From the NCBI GenBank assembly GCA_018678395.1, contig JAHHMJ010000001.1, positions 1 to 5,177 of the forward strand: 5,177 nucleotides of DNA, given 5' to 3'. Below are positions 1-5,177 of this stretch, piece by piece. Below the pieces are notes generated by a model that was not told where the DNA came from, did no database searches, and was given only the letters and a program-made list of their open reading frames with translations. The DNA is from Gemmatimonadota bacterium. Its GTDB lineage: Bacteria; Gemmatimonadota; Gemmatimonadetes; Longimicrobiales; Gaopeijiaceae. The translations under genes and the position numbers were made by a program. The stretch's first letter is position 1; each line of letters starts with the position of its first letter.

Positions 1-630
1 GTCCAGGAGGGTCCGGATGATCGCATCGATGCGATCGGCCTCCGATCGGATCGACTCGAGCAGTTCCGTATCCTGTCCGGATCGGCGTGCCCGGCTCAGC
101 GCGAGGTCCGTGAACCCGACCACCGCGCCGAGCGGATTGCCCACTTCGTGCGCGATTCCCGCGGCCAGGGTCCCGACCGACGCCAGCCGCGCCGCCTGGA
201 TGACCTGATCGCGCGCCTCGACCAGCTCACGGTTGGTGCGATCGAGAGAGATGATGTTGGCCGCGAGCAGGTCCTGGTCGCGTACCAGCCGGTCCGCGAG
301 TTCGTTCACGCTCGCCCGGACGCCGTCCAGCTCCGTCCAGGGCAGCGACTCGACCCGATGCGTGTAATCGCCCTCGGCGATCCGGTGGACGTCCGAGACC
401 ATGCGGTTCAGGGGCCGCACGAGCCGTTGGTCCAGCAGCCAGCTCCCCATGACCACGACGACCGTCAGCGTGATGCCGAGGACCGCGGACAGCATCCCGA
501 AGACCTGTTGCGGCCTCGTCAGCGTCGGAAGCGTGAGTCCGAGGACCACACCAGCGACGAGGACGCCCCCACCGACCAGCAGGCCGAAGGAGATGATCAG
601 GGTGCGCTTGAGAGGGACGGTCGAAGGCAT
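1..630 (-). CDS. Membrane sensor histidine kinase, PilS/NtrB-like, 3' end outside window
   Basis: The reading frame is open from ATG at 630 to the left edge, giving 210 residues. Residues ~11-30 (LIISFGLLVGGGVLVAGVVL) and ~43-66 (including LGITLTVVVVMGSWLL) are membrane helices. The loop between them is only about 12 residues, so there is no extracytoplasmic sensor domain. Residues ~67-120 form a HAMP-like linker (VRPLNRMV...IAEGDYT), followed by a helical stretch. The HisKA dimerisation domain carries the H-box GIAHEVGNPLGAV, with the phospho-accepting His at residue 161. The HATPase domain must lie beyond the edge. HisKA kinases with this H-box style often pair with sigma-54 activators (NtrC/PilR type). 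The position after three pilins and the sigma-54-like promoter upstream make a pilin-controlling role plausible but unproven. The start is the only ATG in the frame after the pilin C stop; it has no clear Shine-Dalgarno sequence, so start confidence is moderate. The kinase identity is secure; the PilS-like role is inference. Confidence 0.9.
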   Translation of the reverse strand, partial: MPSTVPLKRTLIISFGLLVGGGVLVAGVVLGLTLPTLTRPQQVFGMLSAVLGITLTVVVVMGSWLLDQRLVRPLNRMVSDVHRIAEGDYTHRVESLPWTELDGVRASVNELADRLVRDQDLLAANIISLDRTNRELVEARDQVIQAARLASVGTLAAGIAHEVGNPLGAVVGFTDLALSRARRSGQDTELLESIRSEADRIDAIIRTLLD

Positions 631-700
631 GGAGGCGCTGGGCGTCGGACGCTTCGCGGAGCGACGCGGCCCGCCGACGAGGAGTGTCGGATCGGGCGGG

Positions 701-715
701 GACCCTTCTAGGGTC
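701..715 (-). other. Short perfect hairpin between pilin C and the kinase
   Basis: A six-base inverted repeat (GACCCT / AGGGTC) with a three-base loop lies 11 nt after the pilin C stop codon. No T-run follows it on the minus strand, so it does not look like a complete intrinsic terminator. It could stabilise the 3' end of pilin mRNA or lower read-through into the kinase, or it could be chance in GC-rich DNA. Confidence 0.3.
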
Positions 716-726
716 GGACGCCTCCG

Positions 727-1122
727 TCAGAAGCTGCAGCCCACGACGCTCACGACCGGAGCCGGATCGCCTCCGGAAGGGTTGGCCGAGCCGTGGTAGA
801 TACCGCATTGCTCGCCCGGTACCCCGGCGTGGACGGCGGTCGCGGCCCAGCCCGTATTCGACGCCTCGTTCACCGACAACGTCACTCCGTCCGACTGAAC
901 GGCCCCCAGGGCCGTGAGGTCACTCGAGAAGGTGAAGTTGTCGTTGTGGTTGACCTCCTGAGCTGCAGCCAGGTTGCGCAGGTCCGACATCATGGCGGCC
1001 CGTTGAGACTTCTTGCGCACGGCGTTGAGCTTGGGGATCGCAATGGCCGCGAGGAGCCCGATGATGATCACGACGATCAACAACTCGATGAGCGTGAAGC
1101 CGCGTGGGATCGTGCGTCGCAT
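727..1122 (-). CDS. Type IV pilin-like protein C (diverged head)
   Basis: A 131-residue class III prepilin. The leader MRRTIPRG ends in Gly8, the expected prepilin peptidase cut, giving a mature protein starting FTLIE with Glu5 present. The hydrophobic alpha1-N helix spans ~9-30. The next segment, MMSDLRNLAAAQEV, is identical to pilin B. The head then diverges: it keeps the W-A-A turn and two cysteines (106 and 129, a probable C-terminal disulfide loop), but the tail is Gly/Pro/Val-rich and ends CSF. It lacks the Thr/Ala repeats of pilins A and B. The ATG at 1122 has GAGG five bases upstream; the ATG at 1158 would give an atypical 20-residue leader. It would be exported, N-methylated by PilD and assembled into a pilus or pseudopilus. 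It may be a minor pilin or a variant subunit; the sequence does not decide between a type IV pilus and a type II secretion pseudopilin. Confidence 0.9.
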   Translation of the reverse strand: MRRTIPRGFTLIELLIVVIIIGLLAAIAIPKLNAVRKKSQRAAMMSDLRNLAAAQEVNHNDNFTFSSDLTALGAVQSDGVTLSVNEASNTGWAATAVHAGVPGEQCGIYHGSANPSGGDPAPVVSVVGCSF

Positions 1123-1204
1123 CGTAGCCTCGTTGGGTGGTCGGAGGAGCATTGCCACGGTGGCGGTCCTACCGCCGGGTTCCCCCGACGCGCTGGCGTC
1201 GTGC

Positions 1205-1588
1205 TCAGTTGCAGGTCACGGCCCCGGGCACCGTCGCGGGCGTAACCGCGGTCGCAGTACCGTAGAAGACGGCGCAGGCCGAGGGGGTGCCGCCGTGCGT
1301 CGACGACGCGCTCCAGCCGGAGGCGTCCGCCGCACCGATCGCGACCGTCACACCCTCCGACTGAGTGAAGCCGAGGGCCGTCGCGTCGGTGGTGTAGGTG
1401 TAGTTGCTGGTGTGATGGACCTCCTGCGCCGCGGCGAGGTTGCGCAGATCGGACATCATGGCGGACCGGTAGGACTTCTCCCGCGTCGCCGCGAACTTCG
1501 GAATGGCGATGGCAGCCAGGAGCCCGATGATGATCACGACCAGCAGGAGTTCGATGAGTGTGAATCCGCGGGTTGTCGAGAGTCGCAT
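1205..1588 (-). CDS. Type IV pilin B (PilA-like)
   Basis: A 127-residue prepilin with leader MRLSTTRG, cleavage before Phe, Glu5 of the mature protein conserved, and an alpha1-N membrane helix to about residue 31. The head holds the NYTYTTDATALGF segment and Cys105/Cys126, a likely disulfide enclosing a short Thr/Ala/Pro-rich strand (GTATAVTPATV). Ungapped hand alignment to pilin A gives about 94 of 120 identical residues from the Gly of the cut site onward, so this is a tandem duplicate. The ATG at 1588 fits the pilin leader length; an upstream ATG at 1711 would add 41 residues of low-complexity sequence running through the terminator and is rejected. A purine-rich GAAGAGA just upstream may serve as ribosome binding site. 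It follows the pilin A terminator, so it is either expressed by read-through or from a promoter I could not identify. About 80 nt separate it from pilin C, with which it may be co-transcribed. Confidence 0.93.
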   Translation of the reverse strand: MRLSTTRGFTLIELLLVVIIIGLLAAIAIPKFAATREKSYRSAMMSDLRNLAAAQEVHHTSNYTYTTDATALGFTQSEGVTVAIGAADASGWSASSTHGGTPSACAVFYGTATAVTPATVPGAVTCN

Positions 1589-1669
1589 GATCGTCTCTTC
1601 GGGTGTCGGAGGGGGAGTTCCTGCAGCGGTCGTGCGGCGGCCTTGTTCAGTTCCGCGCGAACCTGGCGG

Positions 1670-1718
1670 AAAAGGCGAGGAGCGTGACCCGGGGGAATCC
1701 CGCCGGGCCACGCTCCTC
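1670..1718 (-). terminator. Intrinsic terminator after pilin A
   Basis: On the minus strand a 16-base arm (1718-1703) pairs with 1692-1677 with a single G-U wobble. The 10-base loop contains a further GGG/CCC pairing. The stem is followed by GCC and then TTTT (1673-1670). It begins about 35 nt after the pilin A stop. The arms are close to perfect, but the T-run is short and offset by three bases, so termination may be partial. This would give a large excess of the pilin A message over downstream genes, as is common for a major pilin. No T-run follows the hairpin on the plus strand, so it acts in the pilin direction. Confidence 0.75.
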
Positions 1719-1753
1719 TATCCGGAAGAGCCCGGACCTGCTGACCTCGAGGG

Positions 1754-2131
1754 TCAGTTACAGGTCACTGCTCCGGCCACGGTGGCGGGGGTACCCGCAG
1801 TCGCCGTGCCGTAGAAGACGGCGCAGGTCGAGGCCACGCCGCTGTGCGTCGACGACGCGCTCCAACCGGTGCCGTCCGCGGCGCCGATCGCGACCGTCAC
1901 ACCCTGCGACTGAGCAAAGCCGAGAGCCGTCGCGTCAGTGGTGTAGGTGTAGTTGTCGGAGTAGTAGATCTCCTGCTGCGAAGCCAGGTTCTTCAGATCC
2001 GACTTCATCGTCGAGACGTAAGCCTTCTCGCGCGTCGCCGAGAACTTCGGAATGGCGATGGCGGCCAGGATCCCGATGATGACGACGACGATCAGCAGCT
2101 CGATGAGGGTAAAACCCTTGTTGTCCCGCAT
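1754..2131 (-). CDS. pilA: Type IV pilin A (PilA-like, probable major pilin)
   Basis: A 125-residue prepilin with the short leader MRDNKG. Cleavage after Gly6 leaves mature FTLIELLIVV with Glu5, the residue needed for subunit docking. The alpha1 helix continues through MKSDLKNLASQQEIYY. The small head has NYTYTTDATALGF and Cys103/Cys124, which probably close a C-terminal disulfide loop. Between the cysteines the chain is rich in Thr, Ala and Pro (GTATAGTPATVAGAV), resembling O-glycosylated segments. The mature form is about 119 residues, shorter than the ~145-residue pilins of Pseudomonas or Neisseria. The ATG at 2131 is set by an AGGAG at 2142-2138, six bases upstream. It has its own sigma-54-like promoter and its own terminator, so it is the best candidate for major subunit of the three. 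Assignment as pilA rests on family motifs and context; the pilus machinery (PilB, PilC, PilQ) is not in the window. Confidence 0.93.
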   Translation of the reverse strand: MRDNKGFTLIELLIVVVIIGILAAIAIPKFSATREKAYVSTMKSDLKNLASQQEIYYSDNYTYTTDATALGFAQSQGVTVAIGAADGTGWSASSTHSGVASTCAVFYGTATAGTPATVAGAVTCN

Positions 2132-2279
2132 GGTCGACTCCTAGGTCGAGGGTGGTACGCTGTGAGGTGGGACTCGATTCGCACCCTGTCCTAGGGGCAA
2201 GCCCGGGGCCAAACGTCGTCTCACATCCTCAACCGTCTGTACCACAACGCTTTATGACGCACCGGGAGCCCCCGCGCCA
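2132..2279 (-). other. Intergenic region between TMTC-like gene and pilin A
   Basis: This 148-nt stretch has no gene. Besides the -24/-12 promoter match it holds a locally AT-richer patch at about 2238-2260 (minus strand GTCATAAAGCGTTGTGGTAC), 30-50 bases upstream of the -24 element. That is close for an activator site but possible. I see no clear intrinsic terminator for the upstream gene pair, so read-through into the pilins cannot be excluded. Confidence 0.5.
2194..2213 (-). promoter_or_regulatory. Candidate sigma-54 (-24/-12) promoter for pilin A
   Basis: The minus strand reads TTTGGCCCCGGGCTTGCCCC. It has GG at 2210-2209, exactly ten bases, then GC at 2198-2197, with TTGGC and TTGC blocks around them, close to the sigma-54 consensus TGGCAC-N5-TTGC. 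A transcript would begin near 2185, leaving a leader of about 54 nt that contains the AGGAG ribosome binding site. Pilin genes in Pseudomonas, Geobacter and Myxococcus are known to use sigma-54 with PilR-type activators, which supports the call. One consensus base (A of TGGCAC) is C here, and GC-rich DNA can give such matches by chance. Confidence 0.6.
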
Positions 2280-4187
2280 TCAGCGCTGTCGGCCGTCGAG
2301 TGTTGGAATCTGCAAGTTGCTGGGGTTTTGCAAGGGTGCGGCCTTCCCTCCGAAGACCACGGTGAGGCTGTCGATCTGGCGGAGTCCTTCCGGGCTCGGG
2401 GACCGGCGCCGAGCCGAATCCGCGGCCGCACGGGCGCCCTCGGGATCCCCGGTACGCCCTCTGAGCTCGATCAGCCACATCCATTGCTGCCACGCCTCGC
2501 CGGGCGCGCCGCGCACCAGTCGCTCCCGGGCGTCCCGGGCCGCACGCCAGTTTTCGCGCTCCCCTTCCGCCGCGGAAAGGAGGTGCAGCGACACTGGATC
2601 GTCCGGGAGAAGCGTCAACGTCGCACGGGACCACGTCGCAACCTCGTCCCAGTCCTCGTCGCCGGCCGCGATCACCGTGAGGAGTTGCGGGGCGGATGCG
2701 TGAAGCGAGTCCGCCGCCCAGGCTCTCAGGGCGAGTGCCCGCGCGGGACCGACCACGCCGGCCTGGTGCAGCCGTCCCGCACTGCGGGTGAGGAAGGGGA
2801 TCTCGCCCCCGAGCCGGCTCAGGGCGAGCGCGTAGGCATCCACCGCATCCTCGGTCCGACCGGCTGCGAGGAGCTCGTCCGCGAGCACCCACTGGGAGCG
2901 CCCCGATTCGGGTACCGTCTGCACCATGTGCCGGAATACCGATGCCGTATCCCGCCAGAGCGGAACGTGCAGGAGGACCGTCGTCGCCCACACGAGCACC
3001 GCCACGACCGGCAGCGCCCGCATCGGTACGGACCGTCGCCAGAGCCATACCCCGGCTGCACCCATGGCCCACGCGACCGCGACCGACGGGAGGTATAGCG
3101 TGCGTTCGGCCACGAGTACACCGGTCACGAAGACGACGTTGGCGACCGGGAGAATCGTGACCGCGAACCACGCCACGGCGAATGCTACCAACGACGGCCG
3201 CGCCTCACTTCGGCGCACGCTCCACCAGGCCCCGGCCAGAACCGCGAGCACGCCAGCCACTCCGACCAGGGCCCGTGGCGTCCAGACGGTGGTCACGGCG
3301 ATCACGCCCGGCGTGTAATCGGGAGACAGCCACAGCGGCATCGAGAGCAGCCGCCCGTACTGCCACCAGATCTCTCCCAGAGTGTGGATGCGAGGGATGT
3401 CGACCAGCAGCGCGGCCCCGAGGGCGGGAGTGGGGGTCGTCGCTCCATCGAGCACCAGGTAGCGCCCGACGATCACGGCGACGGCGCACGCGGCGAGGCC
3501 GGCGTAGAGTCCGGCGCGACGGGAGACCAGCCCACCCACGTCGCGGACCCCGAGCCGGAGTCTCCAGGCCTCCAGCACCACCAGGAGCGCCGGGAGCACG
3601 ATCGCGCTCTCCTTGGTCAGACAGGCGACGAGGTAGAGCGTGCAGACCACCGCGACTCGCGCCGGGGTGAGGGGGCGCGGTCCGTCTGCCGTCACGCCAT
3701 CGCGAGCGAACGACCCCACCGCGAGCAGAAATGCGGCCGCCGCGCCGAGCTCGGCGAAGCCGACGACGTTGGCCACCGCCTCGGTGTGCACCGGATGCAC
3801 CGCGAAGATGATTCCGGCGCCCACCGCGACGGCGAGCGGAAGGAACCCGGCACCCACTCGCACCACGAGAGCCGTAACGACCCCGTGCAGCGCCACGTTC
3901 ACCGCGTGGAACGCCCAGGCCGCGTCGCCGAAGAGAAGCCTCTGGATCCCCAGCGCGAGGGTCGTCAGGGGCCGCCACAAGCCGAACGCCGTACCCTCGG
4001 GCCCCGGCCAGTAGGGTTCGACCAGGCTCGCCAGCAGAGCCGACCATCCTTCGAACGCCGGATTCTCGACGATGATCTGCACGTCGTCGTAGGCGAAGCC
4101 CCCCCGCAGGCTCGGGAGGAAGAGCAGCACCGCCAGCGCCGCGCAGGCAGCGCTCGCGCGAGCCACGTCCCGGTCCCGGGCAGCCAT
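2280..4187 (-). CDS. TMTC-like GT-C membrane glycosyltransferase with C-terminal TPRs
   Basis: A 635-residue protein. An N-terminal membrane helix (~11-28) leads into a loop with FAYDD (Asp34-Asp35), the acidic pair expected in the first periplasmic loop of GT-C enzymes. Further TMTC-family marks are WRPLTTL (71-77), HPVHTEAVANVVGFAE (131-146), TKES (191-194), a DUF1736-like stretch with WWQYGRLLSMPLWLSPDY (~274-291) and ERTLYLPS (361-368). I count about ten to eleven membrane helices up to ~408. The tail (~427-600) is soluble and TPR-like, one clear repeat (~427-460) and several degenerate ones. Eukaryotic TMTC1-4 are O-mannosyltransferases that use a polyprenyl-phosphate sugar. By analogy this would transfer sugar from a lipid carrier to Ser/Thr of an exported protein; the neighbouring pilins are the obvious candidates (inference). 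The ATG at 4187 overlaps the previous stop by one base and has GGAG seven bases upstream. A longer frame from 4484 exists but would overlap the preceding gene by about 300 nt. Confidence 0.85.
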   Translation of the reverse strand: MAARDRDVARASAACAALAVLLFLPSLRGGFAYDDVQIIVENPAFEGWSALLASLVEPYWPGPEGTAFGLWRPLTTLALGIQRLLFGDAAWAFHAVNVALHGVVTALVVRVGAGFLPLAVAVGAGIIFAVHPVHTEAVANVVGFAELGAAAAFLLAVGSFARDGVTADGPRPLTPARVAVVCTLYLVACLTKESAIVLPALLVVLEAWRLRLGVRDVGGLVSRRAGLYAGLAACAVAVIVGRYLVLDGATTPTPALGAALLVDIPRIHTLGEIWWQYGRLLSMPLWLSPDYTPGVIAVTTVWTPRALVGVAGVLAVLAGAWWSVRRSEARPSLVAFAVAWFAVTILPVANVVFVTGVLVAERTLYLPSVAVAWAMGAAGVWLWRRSVPMRALPVVAVLVWATTVLLHVPLWRDTASVFRHMVQTVPESGRSQWVLADELLAAGRTEDAVDAYALALSRLGGEIPFLTRSAGRLHQAGVVGPARALALRAWAADSLHASAPQLLTVIAAGDEDWDEVATWSRATLTLLPDDPVSLHLLSAAEGERENWRAARDARERLVRGAPGEAWQQWMWLIELRGRTGDPEGARAAADSARRRSPSPEGLRQIDSLTVVFGGKAAPLQNPSNLQIPTLDGRQR

Positions 4188-5177
4188 CAGTACGCTCCGG
4201 CGTCCACACCGCGACGCACGTCGGCCACGACCTGGGGATCCGCTCCGGACGCCTCCATGAAGTCCGCCAGACGAGCCCAGTCCCGCTGGGCTGCGGGTCC
4301 GAGCCGGAGCGAGACGCGCTTCGCACGGACGGCCGCCTCGAGCAGCCCACCCCCGGCGTAGGCCTCGGCCAGCGCGGCCCACAACGGGCCGGTGGGTGGT
4401 GCAGCTCCGATGCCCGTGGCCGCCACCCGATGAGCCTCTCGGAACCGCCCTTCGAGCAGCTCCAACTCCGCGAGATGCCGCCACGACGAGGCCCGATCGG
4501 GACCGAGGTCGACCGCCTGCTCCAGCAGGGGCCGAGCCTCTTCGTACCGGCCCCGCTCCTTGAAGTAGATCCCGGCGGCGAGCACCATCGAGTAGCGGCC
4601 GGGCAGCGCAGCCAGGCCCGCCCGGTAGGCCTCCGCGGCGCCGTCGTGGTCACCCGTCGCCGCCAGGCCCTGGGCCCGAGCCAACTGGGCCCGCCACGAC
4701 TCCGGATGGTGTTCGACGAGATCGCGCATGACCGTGGCCGAGGACTCCCACACCGGGTTCCGGGTCCACGTGCGCGCGGACAGGAGCACCAGCACGACCG
4801 CCAACCCGCCGACCAGTGCGCGTGAGCCCCCCGTCGGCACCCACCGCTCTACGGGGATCTCGGCGACGAGGCCCGCCACCACGAGTGCGAGGCCCACCGA
4901 CGGCAGGTAGAGGGTGCGTTCCGCCAGGAGGGACCCGGTGGGCACCAGGAGGTTCGACACCGGCAGGATGGTGACGAGGAACCAGGCGACGCCGAACGCT
5001 GCCGTGCGATTGCGCCGCCATCCCAGAGTGGCGATCGCGATGGCGCCGGCCAGGACGATCCCTCCCAGGAGCACGCGCACGGGCGCGGGGCCGGTGGCCG
5101 GGAAGAGAACCCCCGGGTCGTAGTCGACGGAGAGGGTAACGGGCCAGACGAGGAGTCGGAGGTACTCCGTCCAGACG
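4187..5177 (-). CDS. TMTC-like GT-C membrane glycosyltransferase with TPR tail, 5' end outside window
   Basis: The C-terminal 329 residues are visible; the frame is open to the right edge. The first visible residues, WTEYLRLLVWPVTLSVDYDPGV, align with WWQYGRLLSMPLWLSPDYTPGV of the next gene, which places the edge inside the DUF1736-like region, so the real start lies upstream. The GTG at 5080 is internal. Next come membrane helices, including AAFGVAWFLVTILPVSNLL, then the hallmark ERTLYLPS (4921-4898) and a last helix around ALVGGLAVVLVLLSA. The rest is a soluble tail of about four or five TPRs (for example AAEAYRAGLAALP, EARPLLEQAVDLGP), better preserved than in its paralogue. TPRs may bind the acceptor protein or a partner. 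The stop TGA overlaps the next ATG (TGATG), pointing to translational coupling and co-expression. Related families of multi-TM plus TPR proteins exist, so exact activity and sugar are unknown. Confidence 0.82.
   Translation of the reverse strand, partial: VWTEYLRLLVWPVTLSVDYDPGVLFPATGPAPVRVLLGGIVLAGAIAIATLGWRRNRTAAFGVAWFLVTILPVSNLLVPTGSLLAERTLYLPSVGLALVVAGLVAEIPVERWVPTGGSRALVGGLAVVLVLLSARTWTRNPVWESSATVMRDLVEHHPESWRAQLARAQGLAATGDHDGAAEAYRAGLAALPGRYSMVLAAGIYFKERGRYEEARPLLEQAVDLGPDRASSWRHLAELELLEGRFREAHRVAATGIGAAPPTGPLWAALAEAYAGGGLLEAAVRAKRVSLRLGPAAQRDWARLADFMEASGADPQVVADVRRGVDAGAY

Noticed and set aside
644..721. Nine-base direct repeat GTCGGACGC at 644 and 713
   Set aside because: Two short copies in GC-rich DNA with no further structure; this is within chance and does not resemble an operator pair or CRISPR.
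227..808. Minus-strand open frame of 193 codons over the kinase and pilin C end
   Set aside because: It is in a different frame from both; its product is Arg/Gly-rich without motifs, while the kinase frame shows TM helices, HAMP and the H-box.
1154..1176. Hairpin (GGCGGT / ACCGCC) between pilins B and C as a terminator
   Set aside because: The stem is only six bases, overlaps a competing short palindrome, and has no T-run after it on the minus strand.
2140..2195. Two CCTAGG palindromes (2140 and 2190) flanking the pilin A leader
   Set aside because: Each is only six bases; one overlaps the ribosome binding site. No longer symmetry supports an operator.
3384..4361. Long plus-strand open frame (325 codons) opposite the TMTC-like gene
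   Set aside because: Its product is dominated by Arg, His, Glu, Gly and Pro with no domain or hydrophobic core. It lies wholly antisense to a gene with clear family motifs, which is typical of GC-rich shadow frames.
4188..4484. Upstream start for the second TMTC-like protein, giving 734 residues
   Set aside because: It would overlap the TPR end of the preceding gene by about 300 nt. The added residues are low-complexity, whereas the ATG at 4187 has a ribosome binding site and is followed directly by the expected first membrane helix.
3205..4653. Minus-strand open frame of 482 codons across both TMTC-like genes
   Set aside because: It is a different frame from the two real genes; the translation is Arg/Gly-rich and without motifs.
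4187..5080. GTG at 5080 as the start of the first TMTC-like gene
   Set aside because: The frame stays open to the window edge, and the upstream residues align with the DUF1736-like region of the paralogue, so this codon is internal.

Overview
The window is GC-rich, and every supported gene lies on the minus strand, so transcription runs from right to left. Gene density, GC-rich third codon positions and short 'type IVa' pilins with an SDL(K/R)NLA...QE spine suggest a high-GC Gram-negative bacterium. Gemmatimonadota is my best guess from the style of the pilins; Acidobacteriota or Myxococcota/delta-proteobacterial lineages are also possible. No rRNA or other taxonomic marker is present.

Layout in transcription order. 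(1) 5177-4187: the C-terminal part of a membrane protein with a TPR tail, cut by the window edge. (2) 4187-2280: a complete 635-residue paralogue of it. Both look like TMTC-type (DUF1736 plus TPR) GT-C-fold glycosyltransferases. Their junction is a TGATG stop/start overlap, so they are probably one transcription unit. (3) 2279-2132: an intergenic region with a good match to a sigma-54 (-24/-12) promoter facing the pilins. (4) 2131-1754: pilin A, followed by a strong hairpin terminator at 1718-1670. (5) 1588-1205: pilin B, about 78% identical to A. (6) 1122-727: pilin C, with the same N-terminal helix but a diverged head. (7) 630-1: the N-terminal 210 residues of a membrane histidine kinase (two TM helices, HAMP, HisKA H-box), cut by the left edge before its ATPase domain.

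How the parts may work together (inference): the two TMTC-like enzymes are placed to glycosylate the pilins from the periplasmic side of the membrane. The sigma-54 promoter before pilin A and the PilS/NtrB-style kinase at the end of the cluster fit the PilS-PilR arrangement that controls major pilin in other bacteria. If so, the response regulator should lie just beyond the left edge. The most notable point is the pairing of tandem TMTC-like enzymes with a three-pilin array. I see no mobile element, CRISPR array, tRNA or rRNA, and no convincing plus-strand gene.
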